This document shows, piece after piece, positions 38,983 through 52,019 of a stretch of DNA of 64,000 nt (position 1 is the stretch's first letter; each line of letters opens with the position of its first letter). The notes below the pieces were generated by a model. The model had not been told where the DNA came from. It made no database searches and saw only the letters and a list, made by a program, of their open reading frames with translations. Both the position numbers and the translations under genes were made by a program. Source of the stretch: Cryptomeria japonica (taxonomy: Eukaryota > Streptophyta > Pinopsida > Cupressales > Cupressaceae); assembly GCF_030272615.1 (NCBI RefSeq), contig NC_081406.1:243591218-243655217 (forward strand), read 5' to 3'.

Positions 38983-39406
38983 TGTTAGGGTTTCAAGCAG
39001 ATCCGAAGAAAATATGAACTAACAATTTTATGCAGATTTAAATACAAAAGATAAAGAAATAAAACAGGACACAGATAACACAGAGATTTAACGTGGTTCA
39101 CCCAGAATGGGTTACGTCCACCATACACAGCCGTCCAATCTTTCTTCTTATCTAGCAAAAATAGTACATCAACCTTACAATGCCTTAAGCATCCCAGCCG
39201 CTTATAACATGTGTTTTTAGGGTAACAAACAAAGTCGGCCTTTTTAGGGTTTTATTACAATGTTGGTTTTTTTCTAGGGGGCTGCCGTCCCTGAACCCCT
39301 ACAGCGGGCTTCGCCCGCTTTCTCGGGGCTTGGCCCGGCCCTGGACCTCGACGAGGATACGTGCTGAGTGTACATTACTTTGCTGATCAATCGCCACGTA
39401 TCAACA
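38983..39406 (-). repeat. Copia 5' LTR
   Basis: 424 bp, starting TGTTAGGG and ending ATCAACA as read on the plus strand, pairing with 34510-34956. Confidence 0.93.
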
Positions 39407-39969
39407 ACTTGCTCAAATCTTCGTACAAGGGTTTTAGGATGTCTTTTAGAATATCTTCATAGAAAGTTGATCATGGATGCCATCTTAAATGATTGAATCT
39501 CTTCTCCAATAATTGATGAATGATTGATTTCTTTCTCACTTGAATTTAATTTGCTAGAGTTTTGTTTTATATTAGATGGCTAAATTTTTGTTAAGTTTCA
39601 AATGAGAGGGGTAGGCCTCCTTTTATACTTGACTCTATGAAAACTATTTGAATGTTTGGGGTAGGCTAACATGGGACCTAAATTCCCTCTCACTTGATGT
39701 GATAGTTGTGAGGACCAAATTTGGGTCATGATTGAGAGGACTAGGACGCTATGGTGCCATGGTACTAAGCTAGGACTAGGGTGCCTTAACATCCTAGTTC
39801 TGAGAATCAAGACTCAACTTTGGGGAAACGATAGGAGATAAGGTGAAAACGCAGGTTTGTGAAAGATGTGAGCAGAATAAAGTTAATCATCAGGCATCAA
39901 AAGACAGAATGCCAAAGTGAGGTCTATGTAAAGACAAAATTGTATGTGAATACAATTTACGACACTACA
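39407..39969 (-). repeat. 5' LTR of the Gypsy element, part 2
   Basis: Continues the LTR broken at 34509; it aligns with about 28656-29213 and ends ...acgacactaca at 39969. Confidence 0.88.
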
Positions 39970-40130
39970 TTGACATACATACATATATATGTACATGTAC
40001 ACACACACACACATATATACATATGTATATATGTATGCATATATATACATGTATTTATATGTATATGTATATGTTTATGTATATGTGTATAAGTATGTAT
40101 GTATGTATGTATGTATACATATACATATGA
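39970..40130. repeat. TA/CA/TG compound microsatellite
   Basis: Alternating tacatacatatatatg, (CA)n and gtatatatgtatgc sequence follows the Gypsy LTR. Small ORFs here are repeat artefacts. Confidence 0.9.
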
Positions 40131-40200
40131 ACAAAATTATAATTAATAATATATATAAATTAGTTCTAGGCATAAGATTTTTCTATGTAGAAACTCTTTT

Positions 40201-41554
40201 TGTTGGATATTGTTGCTGCTAGGATATGTTGTTTCCATTGATATCAACATATTCCTATGTTTTGGTATTGTAAAGGGTTGTTTGGTGATCCAGTGATTGG
40301 AGTGAGTTAGTCTGGTTGGTTTATCTGTTTGCTATGTTGAATTAAATAGAGGCACTTCATTCTTTTTTGATTTCATAATGTTGTGGTGATCTGATCAAAT
40401 TGATGATTCTGATATGGAGATTGGTCTTCAGTGTTGCAATGTTTTGATGTTTGATCTATTGTGCTCCAGTATGATCATATCTTATGTTGTAGATTTGGTA
40501 GAGTGTTTTGGTATGTTCGTGTGTATCTTCATTTTAGATGGTTCATAATTTGATGCTCCGCAAGTTATATTTCTTGTCCAAGTTGTTGTTGTTAAGTGTT
40601 CTTGAGTGTTAGTGTGTTGATTGATGAAGATTTGATTAAGTGGTGTTAGTGCAAATATTGTGGATGGCTATAATGTGCTTGTTGGTGTTTCTTAATAATG
40701 TCCTATTTATTTTGGTGGCCTGCATTGATAATTGTACATTTTCTTGATGATATTTATGGGTCCGATGATATTCTTTGTGTTATGCGATATTTTTGGTGGT
40801 GTAACGTGTTGCGATTGATCTTGGCGAGATTTTTCAGTGATGGTGTGCATTCGAGGAGTTGATTTGGGTCCATGATATGTTGTCTATGATATTGTATTGG
40901 TCTGGTGGTTTATTTATGCATTGTGTGGTGTAATTTTATAATTAGGTGTTGATGGTTTGGTCGAACTTGTAGTCAAGGTTGATGATTTGTATAAATAGGT
41001 GTAGTATTCATGTAATTTGGGTTTAAGTGTTGAGTCTGCATTATCAGAGAGTGGTGAATGTGTGAATAAGTGAGTTCAACCTTCAGTGTGGTGTATTGAG
41101 AAAAGAGTGTTGCAAGGTAGACAAATGAGCTTAATCAGAACTGTCATCCAGCATTAGCAAATACTATTCTTTGTAGTTCATTTTTTTTAGATTGTAGTCT
41201 GAATATCTTTGTAAGGTAGTGAATGTTCCCTTAGGATTTTAGCCCTCCATGTTATTTTATTTTGAGAAGTGAGCTCTAGGTAGTGTGCCTGAATGCATTT
41301 GCATTCCTCATTATAATATTTACACATACTACTACAAAGTATCATCTCATTGTGGGTAGGTTCCCACTGTGGTTTTTCCCTTTCTGGGTTTCCACATAAA
41401 AATCTTGGTCTTATGGTTGTGTGGTTAATTGCTTTATGATTCTGCATTTCCATTTCATTCTTATACATCTGGTGGTTTAAGAATCAGATTAATAAGTTTG
41501 AAAATTACACAACACTGATTCACCCCCCCCTCTCAGTGTTCATTGATTCAAACA
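40201..41554 (+). mobile_element. Solo LTR, 1354 bp, with CTTTT target-site duplication
   Basis: It starts TGTTGGATATTG and ends ATTCAAACA, flanked by ctttt at 40196-40200 and 41555-41559. A TATA box (tataaata) at about 40992 sets plus orientation. Near the 3' end a run gattcacccccccctctcagtg is conserved with the LTR-like piece at 17200. No internal region follows on either side, so two LTRs probably recombined. Confidence 0.85.
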
Positions 41555-41883
41555 CTTTTTTTGTGTGTAAGGTTGATTTATAAGTATATATCAAAATGAG
41601 CTTAGATGTAATAAATTTGAAATCAATTTTTCTTATGTAGTTTCAATATATGAGTAAGCATAGCAATTAATTAATTATTTTATAAATTTGATTATTCATA
41701 TTGTTAATCATTATGATATTTTATAGTGTAAATGACATTTTATTTAAGTTTTAATCTTGTTTCAATGCAAGTATTAAAATATGCTATAACACTGATACAT
41801 TTTAACAATTTAATAAATCTTATCAATTTTTTAAGTTACTAGATGATTTTTTGATGTACGTTCTTACCTTTGTCACTCGAGAT

Positions 41884-42880
41884 CTTAATAACTTGAAAGT
41901 AATAATTATTATATTGAATATTCATTGAAATTTTATTGCTTCATTTTTTTATTGTTTTCAAATAATTTATACAAAACAAATGTATCCATTGTGTTTGGTT
42001 AACAATGCCCTTAGTTCACACTCATGGGTCAAGCTATCATGATTGAACTACTACATCTATTTCATAACATAACTACAAGAAAAATATTTATGACTTTGTT
42101 GCTATGAGTCATTGAGGGCTAATAAGAACTATTATAAGCTTCAATCTTATATGTGACTATTTCTTCTTGTTTGCTTGTTGTATGTCCCAATATTGCTAGT
42201 CAACTAGCCAATTGATAAATGTTACAAATTAGCTTTTCTACAATGAGAATATCATTGGACATGTTGGTGAATCCCTCTAAATATGACATTGTAAATATGT
42301 TGGTATTTAAAAGTGATTGAAGATTGTATTATGAATTTTCTTCCACAGGAAGTTACTAACTCTTGTACCTTGTTACATATTTTATGTAATGCAATCATGT
42401 TGCTAAATTCAAATGACCATGTCTTAAACCATCTAACTCCTTAAAATCGTCTTATAAATTTTATGTATCTTAATTTACATTATCAAATTAATAATGATGA
42501 ATATCCAAGATATTTATCATTGGGATTACAATCTTATGAGATAGAAATTATTTCAATAAATTCTATAATGAGTGAGCTTGGTTGAGCATGAAGTAAGGGA
42601 TGGTATTGTATTTATATTTAGTCCAATGAATTATTAATTTGTGTTAATGTCCCTTTATTAAAAAATCTACTTGTGAGTGGTACTAGGATCTTTGAGAGTT
42701 TGAAAGTGTCTTGAGAGGATTAATAGATAATTATATACAACTATGAATGAAGGTAACACTAACTATACTAAAGGTGAACTTGAAGTGAGTAGAGATGGTG
42801 AATTATGTGTGTCTAGTATATTGTTGATAGTAATATTTAATAATAAGAATTATTCAATATAAATTAAGTAGATAGAATAA
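41884..42880. repeat. Duplicated 1-kb unit, copy A
   Basis: Begins near gagatcttaataacttgaaagtaataa and ends near caatataaattaagtag. It is colinear with copy B (46411-47285 plus 48874-48998) in direct orientation with many point differences. No ORF. It may be part of an unrecognised repeat family. Confidence 0.85.
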
Positions 42881-44262
42881 AGAAATGGAGAGTAGATGAT
42901 TGCTAATGCAAGGAAGATGATGAGATAAAATCTCTAAGAAGAACCTAGCATAATAGATGTAGACTCAAATAGTGGATTTAGAAATGTGAGAGAAAGATCA
43001 ACGATCAAGATTAAGAGTTGAGTAGATGGATGAAGTATGAGATTAAGAGGTGGGAGGAGTTTTTAATGCGAAGAGGAGTTCAAGTGAGATACTTGGCACA
43101 TGACTTTGGTAAGTGGACAAAGATGGGTATAAGTGACCACTTTGTTTTTTTGAATTAAGCTAAACCTGAACTTGGATGAGCAATTTGAGACTCGTCTAGT
43201 GAAAATTTGAAGATACCACAAGAATAATAATTGTACCTCTATATGTCTAGTTTCCAAAATACTAAAGGTTTTAAAAAAATGGATAAGGCTAAGGGGGTCA
43301 GATATTTCGTGCACACAAAAGTGTTCCTATTTTTTTTTCAAAAAAAATATAACAATGTCTAGTGTGTGCATCAAAAAAGTTATAGTTGCATTTAATATTT
43401 TGAAAAACCCTTCGGTAGAAAGATAGTTAAGAGTGAGTATTAGAAGTTGTGTATTTTTTTGTAATTTTTTGTTTAGTATTTTTTAATAATTTTTTTAAGT
43501 GGACACATCATGAAAATTAGGCACTTATTCATGCATGATCACATAACTTGTACCAAAACAATCGAAAAAGAATGAAGTGTAGAGCAATAATATATAAATT
43601 TTTTTCAAATTTGGACAAGTAGTTCAAAACTTATTAAAAAAATGGTACACGTCTCTGAGAACTTTGGAGACATTGGTAAATGAAATTAAAAAATAATATG
43701 TTAATGTTGTTCAAACCTAATATATATATATATATATATGCTTAGAAAGCTCGGAAGATATGTGAAATTATGGTGGTAATTTTATAGATACCCACTTGAT
43801 AACATGAAAATTTAATGATGAGGAAGTTGAGAAACCACATTGGAAGAAGAAAACATGTAAAAAGGAGGGAAATGAAGCTCCAAAGCCTAAGGCTTATCTT
43901 CCAAGGTTAAGTACAAGGCAAAACATGTATGTGTTATTTGAATTAAGAATGTGTACATGTTTTTGATAAAAAAATGTTTACACCCTTTTATAAGAAAAAA
44001 CCACGCACACGTTATAATGTGTAAGTGTTATGGTAATCAAGAAAAACACATACATGTTTTGTTGACATTAAGATAGAAAAGGAACATGGCCCTAGATGCT
44101 AATTGCTTTGGCCTTCCCTTAAAGTTTTTTTTTCATCAGGATATATGCATGTTATAATTTCTCTGTCTTTTATTTTTCTTATACTTTAAGTTATATTTTA
44201 TGTATATATTGGCAATATGTTTGAGAATAGTTTTAGATCTCTAGGAGTCATAATGCATATTC
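42881..44262. other. Intergenic DNA, no gene seen
   Basis: Only a short (TA)n at about 43724-43738 and scattered short ORFs. No recognisable domain or terminal repeat. Confidence 0.5.
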
Positions 44263-44951
44263 TAGATTTTAGGAGACCTTATAATTTTTTTAGACCTAGT
44301 CAAATTTAAATAATCAATAGGCTCCTATTATCATTCTCTTGCTATCTCTCTATCTCATGCTCTTTGTCTCCCCAAGATCTACACCTATCTATTTCCATAT
44401 CTCTTTCTTTTTCTTCCATCTCTATCTCTCTCTATCTCACTCTCTCCTCTCTCCCCAAGATCTGGATCTTATAATTTCTTAGAATTAGTCAAATTTCAAT
44501 AATCACTAAGATCCTATTCTCTCTCTCTCTCTCTCGATCTCTAGACCTACTCTCTTCCTATCACTCTCTCTCTCCTTCTCTCTCTCCCATCTCTTTACAT
44601 CATTTTCTCCTCTCTCCCCAGTCTATAAACCTATCTCTCACCCTTCTTCTTTGTATCTCCCCTCTCTTATCTACCTATCTCACATACTTTCTCTCTTCTT
44701 TATCTCACCCCTGTCTCCCCCTCCCCACCTCTCTCTCACCTTCCCTCTCTCTACTTATCTATATCTCTTCTCCCCCTCTCCCTACATGCCTCTCCTCACT
44801 CCCTTCCTACCTTAACTTCTCTACATACCTCTTTGTCTCTTTGTCTCTCTCTGTCTCTATCTATTTGTCTGTCTATTTGTCTATCTATCTATCTTTTTGT
44901 CTCTCTCTCTCTATCCCTTCCACCCTCCCATGCTCCCTATCTACTTATTTT
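44263..44951. repeat. CT-rich block with two dispersed modules
   Basis: The module cttataattttt..agac.tagtcaaattt.aataatca..aggctcctatt appears at 44275-44335 and again, diverged, at 44467-44525, each followed by CT-rich sequence with phrases such as ctccccaagatct. The same module in reverse sits beside the GA tract at 25190. Confidence 0.8.
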
Positions 44952-46068
44952 TGTAATACCCTAAAATTGGTCATCTAAACCATGGGCCCCTAATCTCGAC
45001 AACATCACCAAGGTCCTAACCAAAAGGCAATTAAATCAATCTTGAGCACATTATTAATTCTTTAATTATCAAATATCACATGGCAAAATCAATTACCCAA
45101 TATTAATTAAATATTTATTTAATTAATTGAATCATTCCAAGAATATTCATTTTGATCGATTATCCTATCTTAATTTATTAAATATCTTTGCATATTTAAT
45201 TAATTAATAAATTTGCCATTCAATCATGCAAAAAAGAATTAATTTGCTACAAAAAGAAGAATTTATTACAAAGAATTGAATTAAGAGAAAAATCAAACTT
45301 GAGATATTATTTCTTTTTCTAAATTTAGAACTTGAAATTAGAAAAGCAATTTAATTGAATTATGGAATTATTCTCTAAAATTGGAACTCAAAGCTTTTCA
45401 GAAAAAGAAGTTCAGTTGCATTGAAAAGACCTTTTTCTTGAATGAATCAAATATGTGCATGGAATTATCTATTTTTATCAGATATGCATGGAATTAATTT
45501 ATTATTATTTTCCAATGCAACTTGGACTTCTAATTTGAATGCATTTCAATTAAATTATAATTGGAATCTATCTCAAGGTTAACTCAACCCGATTTCTCAA
45601 TTATTTTCAATTAATCCTAAATTGAGCTTTTTCATCATCTCTCTGTAATTCTCTATAAATTCAGTCATCAGCTCTCATTCCAATTCACCCCAAAGATTTT
45701 TGAGAACACACTTGCAGATTATTATCACGCTAATTTCACTCTGGAGTCATTGATTGATTATTATTGCTTTTTTTTTAGATTACTTGCATCCATTGTTGCT
45801 TGAATTGGTTATTATTGCTTGAATTATTCATCCATCTTGCATCCATATAGCTTGATATCATATAGATTAAATCCTTCGTCTTGGTGTAGTCTAGTCACTG
45901 GTGTTGCTTATAACAAACTGAGAGAAATCTTATACTCGCATCATTTAGAAGGCAATTGGTCACTTTGCTATGGTTTATTTTTATTGATTATTGATTACTA
46001 ACCATGCATATAATGACTTAATTGAAGTGTTGTGCTTGCAGCTACAGGTTCACTTTTTCACACACACA
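44952..46068 (+). mobile_element. Probable solo LTR inside the CT-rich block
   Basis: Starts TGTAATACCCTAAAATTGG, a common plant LTR start, contains a TATA box (ctctataaattc) near 45652, and ends about ...ttcacacacaca. The flanking pentamers atttt and atttc differ at one base. CT-rich sequence lies on both sides, as expected of an insertion into it. The right end is less sure. Confidence 0.55.
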
Positions 46069-46079
46069 ATTTCACTCCC

Positions 46080-46410
<331 letters not shown>

Positions 46411-48998
46411 ATCTTGGTGATTTGAAAGTAATAACTATTTTATTGAATATTCATTGAAATTTTATTGTTTTATTTTTTTAATATTTTAAAATAATTTATA
46501 CAAAATAAATGTATCCATAGTGTTTGGTTAACAATGCCCCTAGTTCACACTCATGGGTCAAGCTGTCATGATTAAAATACTACATCTATTGCCTCACATA
46601 ACTACAATCAAAATATTTATGGCTTTGTTCCTATAAATAATTTAGGACTAATAAGAAATCTTATAAGGATCAACTTTCCATGTCACTATTTCATCTCCTT
46701 TTTCTTGTGGTACATCCCAATATTGCTAGTCAACTAGATCAATTAATAAATGTTATATATTAGTGTAGCTATAGTGAGAATATAATTGAACATGTTGGTG
46801 AACCCCTTTAAATATCACATTGTAAATATGTTGTGATTTCAAAGTGATTGGAGATTGTATTATGAATTTTCTATAATGAGAGCACTAACTCTTATACCTC
46901 ATTATATATTTTACGCACTGCAATGATGTTGCTAAATTCAAATAACCATATCTTAAATTGTCTAACTATTTAAAATCATCTTATAAATTTAGTGTAGCTT
47001 AGATTACATTATCAAATTTATAATGATGACTATCCCACCTAGTTATCATTGGGATTATGATCTTAAGAGAAAAAAAAAATTCCAATAAATGAACAATAAT
47101 GAGTGAACTTGGTTGAGTATGAAGTAAGGAATGATATTATATTTATATTTAGTCCAAAGGATTATTAATTTGTGTTAATGTGCTTTTATTTAGAAGCTCT
47201 ACTTGCGAGTGGTACTAGGATCTTGGAGAGTTTAAAAGTGGCTTGAGAGGATTGATAGATAATTATGTACAAATATGAATGAAGGTGTAGCATCGTACAT
47301 TGTACACCCTTAGTGTGTTGCATCTTGCATTTTAATTTCCCTTTAAGAATCTTAAATAATAAATTTAATTAAATCTAAAGTCCTCTTTCATCCCTCTACA
47401 CATTATAAAATTGGGCCCTTAATCCTAAGTGTGCCCCCTTTTATTTTACTCTTTCAATTAATTAATTCATCAAGATACCTATTTATTTCCTATTTCGACC
47501 TTCAAGGCCTGATTTCACATATTTAAACACCTTGAATCAGTGCATCTAGCTAGGGTTGACCTTATAATCACGATACCTTGCATCCCTAAAAATTCAAAAA
47601 AAAGTTTATTGGATCGATGCAATTCATCTCGGTCCCAACTTTTTCTCCCCGAATTTCAAGATCATGTTTTGGCAATATTATAATGTTTAAATCCAACTTG
47701 GTGTGAAAAAATATCATTTCTAGGTTAGCGTATGATAAAAAATAAAGTTAGGGTTTCATACATATAGCCTTTCCTTTCCTCATTTGAAGGATCCATCTAC
47801 AAGCAATTGAAGGAGCCTGTTATCAAGTGAAAATACAGGTTATGTGGAGTCTTCAACCAGAAAATAAATCATTCATCAAGTCTTCATCAACTATTTTTAT
47901 CATCAATTTAAGCTTTGAAGATATTGAAGAATAATAGGAGATCATTGATTGTTGATTGGCTTGTACCTCTCCCTTAGGGTTTGGTATGGTTTCATGTTAT
48001 TTTCATATCTTTATATGAGTTTCACAACACTTATTTTTAGATCTACATTGTTGCTTTAGATCCATTATTGCATTTGTGATTTTAATCATTTACATTCAAT
48101 TTATATTCATTTAGGGTTTTATGCTCATGTCGTAGGATAGAACTCTAATTCTTGCATTTTAGTATATTTAGGATCTTATACACACATAAGGTTCTTGCAC
48201 ACACATTTTCAATACATTATCAAATATTTGTAGAGGTGGAAATCACCAAAACAAGGGGTTTTACTAAGACAAAACCCTATATAACCACGCAAACATCATT
48301 TTGTAGCTTGTAGGTACACTTACAAGATTCTGATAGAGCAACAAACTACATCAAGGTGGCAGATTTGGGAGTCGTGTAGTTTGGAAAGGATAGAGGATAC
48401 CGAGACAAAATGAACTGCCTTTTGTAGATCTTCCAAAGACACCCAGGGACTAGGACACTAGAGGAGGACCAGGGTGCTTCATCCTAGTCCGACTAGGATC
48501 AGGGCACCTGACATCCCAGTCTTGACAATTTTTCTTGAGCTTTTAGGTATGGGCTTTGATTTTCTTCTCTAGCTCAGATCATAGCTTATTGCTCTATTTG
48601 GTTTCTACAACATTATATTTTCATCATTCCATTTCAATTTGTCATTATTGTTATAGATTTACTACTTGCAATTCAAAACCTAATTCAAGCACAATTCAAG
48701 TCAAACAAAAGGGGAAATAGAACGTCAATCATCATTCAACCCCTTTCTTAATATAATTGAGGTTGGATCTATTGAGGATTCATCCTCCTTTTAATGTAGT
48801 GGTTAATTTGGATAATTGGTGGTCTTATCCTACTTGGTGAAACCCTAGTTCCAAATTACACCAACATAGAAGGTAACATTGATTATACTAAAGGTTATCC
48901 TAAAATGAGTAAAGATGGTAAGATATGTGTGTTTCAATTCTTGTTGATAGTAATTTTCAATAATAATAATAATAATAATTCAAGATAAATTAAGTAGA
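46411..48998. repeat. Duplicated 1-kb unit, copy B, split by an insertion
   Basis: 46411-47285 and 48874-48998 together align with copy A. The break falls in tatgaatgaaggtaacac, which is continuous in copy A (about 42741-42758), so copy A gives the empty-site sequence. Confidence 0.85.
47286..48868 (+). mobile_element. Solo LTR-like insertion, 1583 bp, with GAAGG duplication
   Basis: Flanked by gaagg at 47281-47285 and 48869-48873. The start TGTAGCATCGTACATTGTA resembles the minus-strand LTR start TGTAGTGTCATAAATTGTA of the Gypsy element at 29213, and the end (gaaaccctag...acaccaaca plus ta) resembles its ATTACA end. So it is related to that family, in plus orientation. The last two bases (ta) make the end non-canonical. 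No coding region. Confidence 0.75.
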
Positions 48999-49500
48999 TT
49001 AACTAAATGATAAACCTAACTAGAGCTTATGACTACATTCTTCTTAAAGGTGGATTCTAATAACAATGGTAAAATGAGTAGGACATTATTTCTATGAATT
49101 ATTCGCAACTAAAATATAAATTTCAATCATAACAAAATTAGAGAAAAGTGTGATTATTATGATGCTCCTACTATCCATATATTGGACATATTGTTGTTGT
49201 GATTGATGGGTAGAAAATATTTTTCATTGGGGATTGAGAGAATCATTAGAACATTAATTGAGATACTTCACTTGATGACGTTCTATGTTGTGACATTGTG
49301 TCCTAGTGAGATAAACAATGTATTTTAATATGTCTAAGGTTTCCTTTTGTGATAAGTATATTTTACAAATGTTGGTTCATTTGATTTATAAATCATGTGT
49401 TTAGGACGAGGAAGCATGTATTAGACCCTTATAGACCCCTATAGTAAGTACCTATGGGTTGGGGAATTATTGGATAACAAGATTGACCCTAGGTCATTAT
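48999..49500. other. Intergenic DNA, no gene seen
   Basis: No motif, terminal repeat or credible ORF recognised. Confidence 0.45.
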
Positions 49501-49849
49501 TTGACCCTTTAAAAAGCCTCTTGAAAGAATGTGATGAGATTTGAAGTATGGTGACATGGAGTGTGAGTTGTCAATATCCAAGCTCCCCTACTTAGGTTAG
49601 AGAAAGGGCTGTGTCTTGTATTTATGATATTGAAGGATTGGGATGGACAATGTTTTGTCTCATAGATATCCCATTCTCTACATAGTAAGTAGTGTACTAA
49701 ATTCAATTTTTGTGGTATTATCTAGAGTTCTACTTTGATTTTTGTTGCCTTATTCTCTCCATGTGCCTTTGGGAAATCATTTCTTAAGTAATTGTCTCTT
49801 GAACAATATGAGAACACAATGTTTTGTTTTGGTTTACTGTTCCCCTCTC

Positions 49850-51420
49850 TATCCATGATGATTGCAAAGTTAGCTCCTCAATTTCCAATTGCAAGTTCTT
49901 TATGACTTCTCTTTATACTTCTTTATTCTCCTTTCTCCATGGTTGTGCCTCAATTTGGTAGGTCATGGTTATCACATGTAAATATATATCAAATATCCTT
50001 CAATCTAAATCTTCTTTGTTGTTCTTTTGGAGTCTATGTATGAACCATTCTAATTTTTATTTTTTGAATAATGATCCCCTATTTTTGTGGGATACCTCCT
50101 TGAATATTTTAACATAATATTTTTATTGATTCTCCTCTTCTTTGTACTAACTCCTTCATATTACTTACACTCTTGCTTGGTACTTCTGTATTGCAAAAGT
50201 TGGCAAAAAAAAAACTCTTCACATCTTCGCAATCCTTGTTATGTTTTGGGTACATTTTCTTGTACCAATCCTCAAGGATTCCATAAAATTGAGTAGTTTA
50301 ATTTTGTTCTTTCAATGTCTTTCCTCCATCAAAGTGACTCTAGTAGGAATATGTACTCTCCGTATTCTATAGTATCCTTGTGAAAAAATTTAAAATCTTA
50401 ATTGATGGTTTCATTTTATGCTTCTCATTCTCTTTCTTGGAATTGTGGAATGGTATAGTGTTTGTCTTCTCCTTTTTCACACTTCTTATTATGGAAGGAT
50501 TATGTTCTCTACTTGTATCTCTTGCTAACTTTATCTTAGAATACTCTCTTCCCAAAACTTCTTCCTAATCTAATTCTCTTTCTTCTTTCTAAATATTCTC
50601 TTCTTTCTATGTTATCTCTTCTACCAATATCCTTGTTTTATATGAAATTGGAGATGGGTCATATTTCGAGGCTTGTGACTCTTCATAACACCTCTTCATT
50701 TTTGGCGGCATATTTTTATTTTTAGTGAAATTTCATTATTTATAGTCAATACTTCTTTATCTAGAAGTTAAATATGAAATTATTTTATTTTATTATTTCT
50801 TTTCTTCTTAACTTCTTTAAACAATTGTATTAGCTAATTTTCCCAAATATTTTTTAAAGGATAAAATTTTCTCTAAGTTTTTTAAGAATTGAAGAAATAT
50901 ATCATATAATTTGATGGTGATGTTTGATAGATATATTTTGATTGTTGTACTTTTGGAGAGTTTGCAGTAGGACTGAAGCCTCCATTCTTTGATAGTCCTC
51001 TACCAACAACTTCTTGTATCTTTCATATTCTTCAATGCTCTTCTCCCAGTGTTTTAGGATTTTTCCCACTTTTTCCCAATGGGAATTCTTTTTATTTTTT
51101 ATTTTTTCATTCTTCCTTTTTTTATTTATTTCCCTTTATTTTATTCAGCAACACCTACCTTGGCATGCTCAACATCACCCTCATTGGCATACTCATTCAT
51201 TTTCTTCAACGCATTCTCCCATCTTTTGTAATGTCTTTCTTTCCTCTCAATGTTTTATCTTTGTCTTATTTCTTCACCATGTCAGCTTGCCACCTAACTC
51301 TCTTTGTCAACTCAATTTTATCCTTCTTGATTTATTATAATCCCCTTTGGCCATGGGTATTTTTATTTAGTGTTACATTACTCCTTTATCTCCTTCCATG
51401 GTAGTTATTTGGTATCTTAT
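49850..51420 (-). pseudogene. Decayed coiled-coil-rich ORF, probably transposon-borne
   Basis: Minus-strand pieces in shifting frames look coding: RWENALKKMNEYANEGDVEH (about 51220-51160), HWEKSIEEYERYKKLLVEDY (about 51050-50990), a basic stretch at 50555-50367, and KNLQLEIEELTLQSSWIERG (about 49890-49830). All are charged and heptad-like. No known domain is recognised; frameshifts and stops abound. It may be the gag-like ORF of a non-autonomous element. Confidence 0.35.
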
Positions 51421-52019
51421 TTTTATAGGTCACATCCTTTTAGGTATTCCTTTTGGAGATTCCCCCCTTTCCACTCTCCATCCCCTTGGTGCCTAACCTC
51501 CTCTCATGAGGTTGACACCAAGGAGATAGTGCCACAATTTATGAAAAAATTTCAGTTAGGTACCTGCAATTCTTCTATTTGGATTGAAATATTAATTTTG
51601 AATTTTCTCCTTACTTTCCTATACAATCTAACTAGGGTCCTATCAACAAAACAAATGTTAGCAATAAAATGGGAGAACATGGACCATAGTACTAAGCACC
51701 AAGTAATTTCTATGTGTTGTATTTATACCTTAAACATAGTCATATGAGAGGGGTAAGGAGTTAATCCAAATTTCACATTAGCTAGTTAGCATAATGAAAC
51801 TATTTATAATCCATGTACATATATTCAAGGATTCATCCTTCAATATTCATCTATCTTTCCTATATCCTTATATGTTCCTTTTTTATTCTTTTTTATTGTG
51901 TACTTACTTTCTCCTATGTTACATTGTATCTTTTCCTATATAATTATCTAGCTGGTGGGATGAGTCCCTTATATTCTAATACTAATATTGTTTATGGTAA
52001 AAATGGAAATAACAATATT

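Larger units (their letters stand above)
34510..39406 (-). mobile_element. Copia LTR retrotransposon, Tork/Tnt1-like, nearly complete
   Basis: 4897 bp with two LTRs (34510-34956 and 38983-39406), a tRNA-Met-type primer-binding site, a polypurine tract and the standard Copia order gag, protease, integrase, RT, RNase H on the minus strand. Flanks are gcttg and acttg, a 5-bp duplication with one change. The RT phrase AMKDLGAAKQILGM is typical of the Tork/Tnt1 lineage. Several in-frame stops and active-site changes show it cannot be autonomous now. It sits inside the 5' LTR of a Gypsy element, so it is the younger of the two. Confidence 0.93.
27908..39969 (-). mobile_element. Non-autonomous Gypsy LTR element (gag and protease only), with nested Copia
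   Basis: Two LTRs, 27908-29213 (1306 bp) and 33756-34509 plus 39407-39969 (about 1312 bp once the nested Copia is removed), share the start TGTAGTGTCATAAATTGTA and the end CAACCATTACA on the minus strand. Between them, 4.5 kb hold a polypurine-like tract, protease and gag, and no RT, RNase H or integrase. The gag/protease resemble Tat-type Gypsy proteins. The element therefore looks like a deletion derivative moved in trans. Flanking 5-mers (tatgt and ttgac) do not match, so no target-site duplication is seen. Confidence 0.85.

Noticed and set aside
51014-51747. Phe/Leu-rich plus-strand ORFs resembling membrane proteins
   Set aside because: They are the complement of Lys/Glu-rich coiled-coil coding remnants on the minus strand; the hydrophobic look is a strand artefact.
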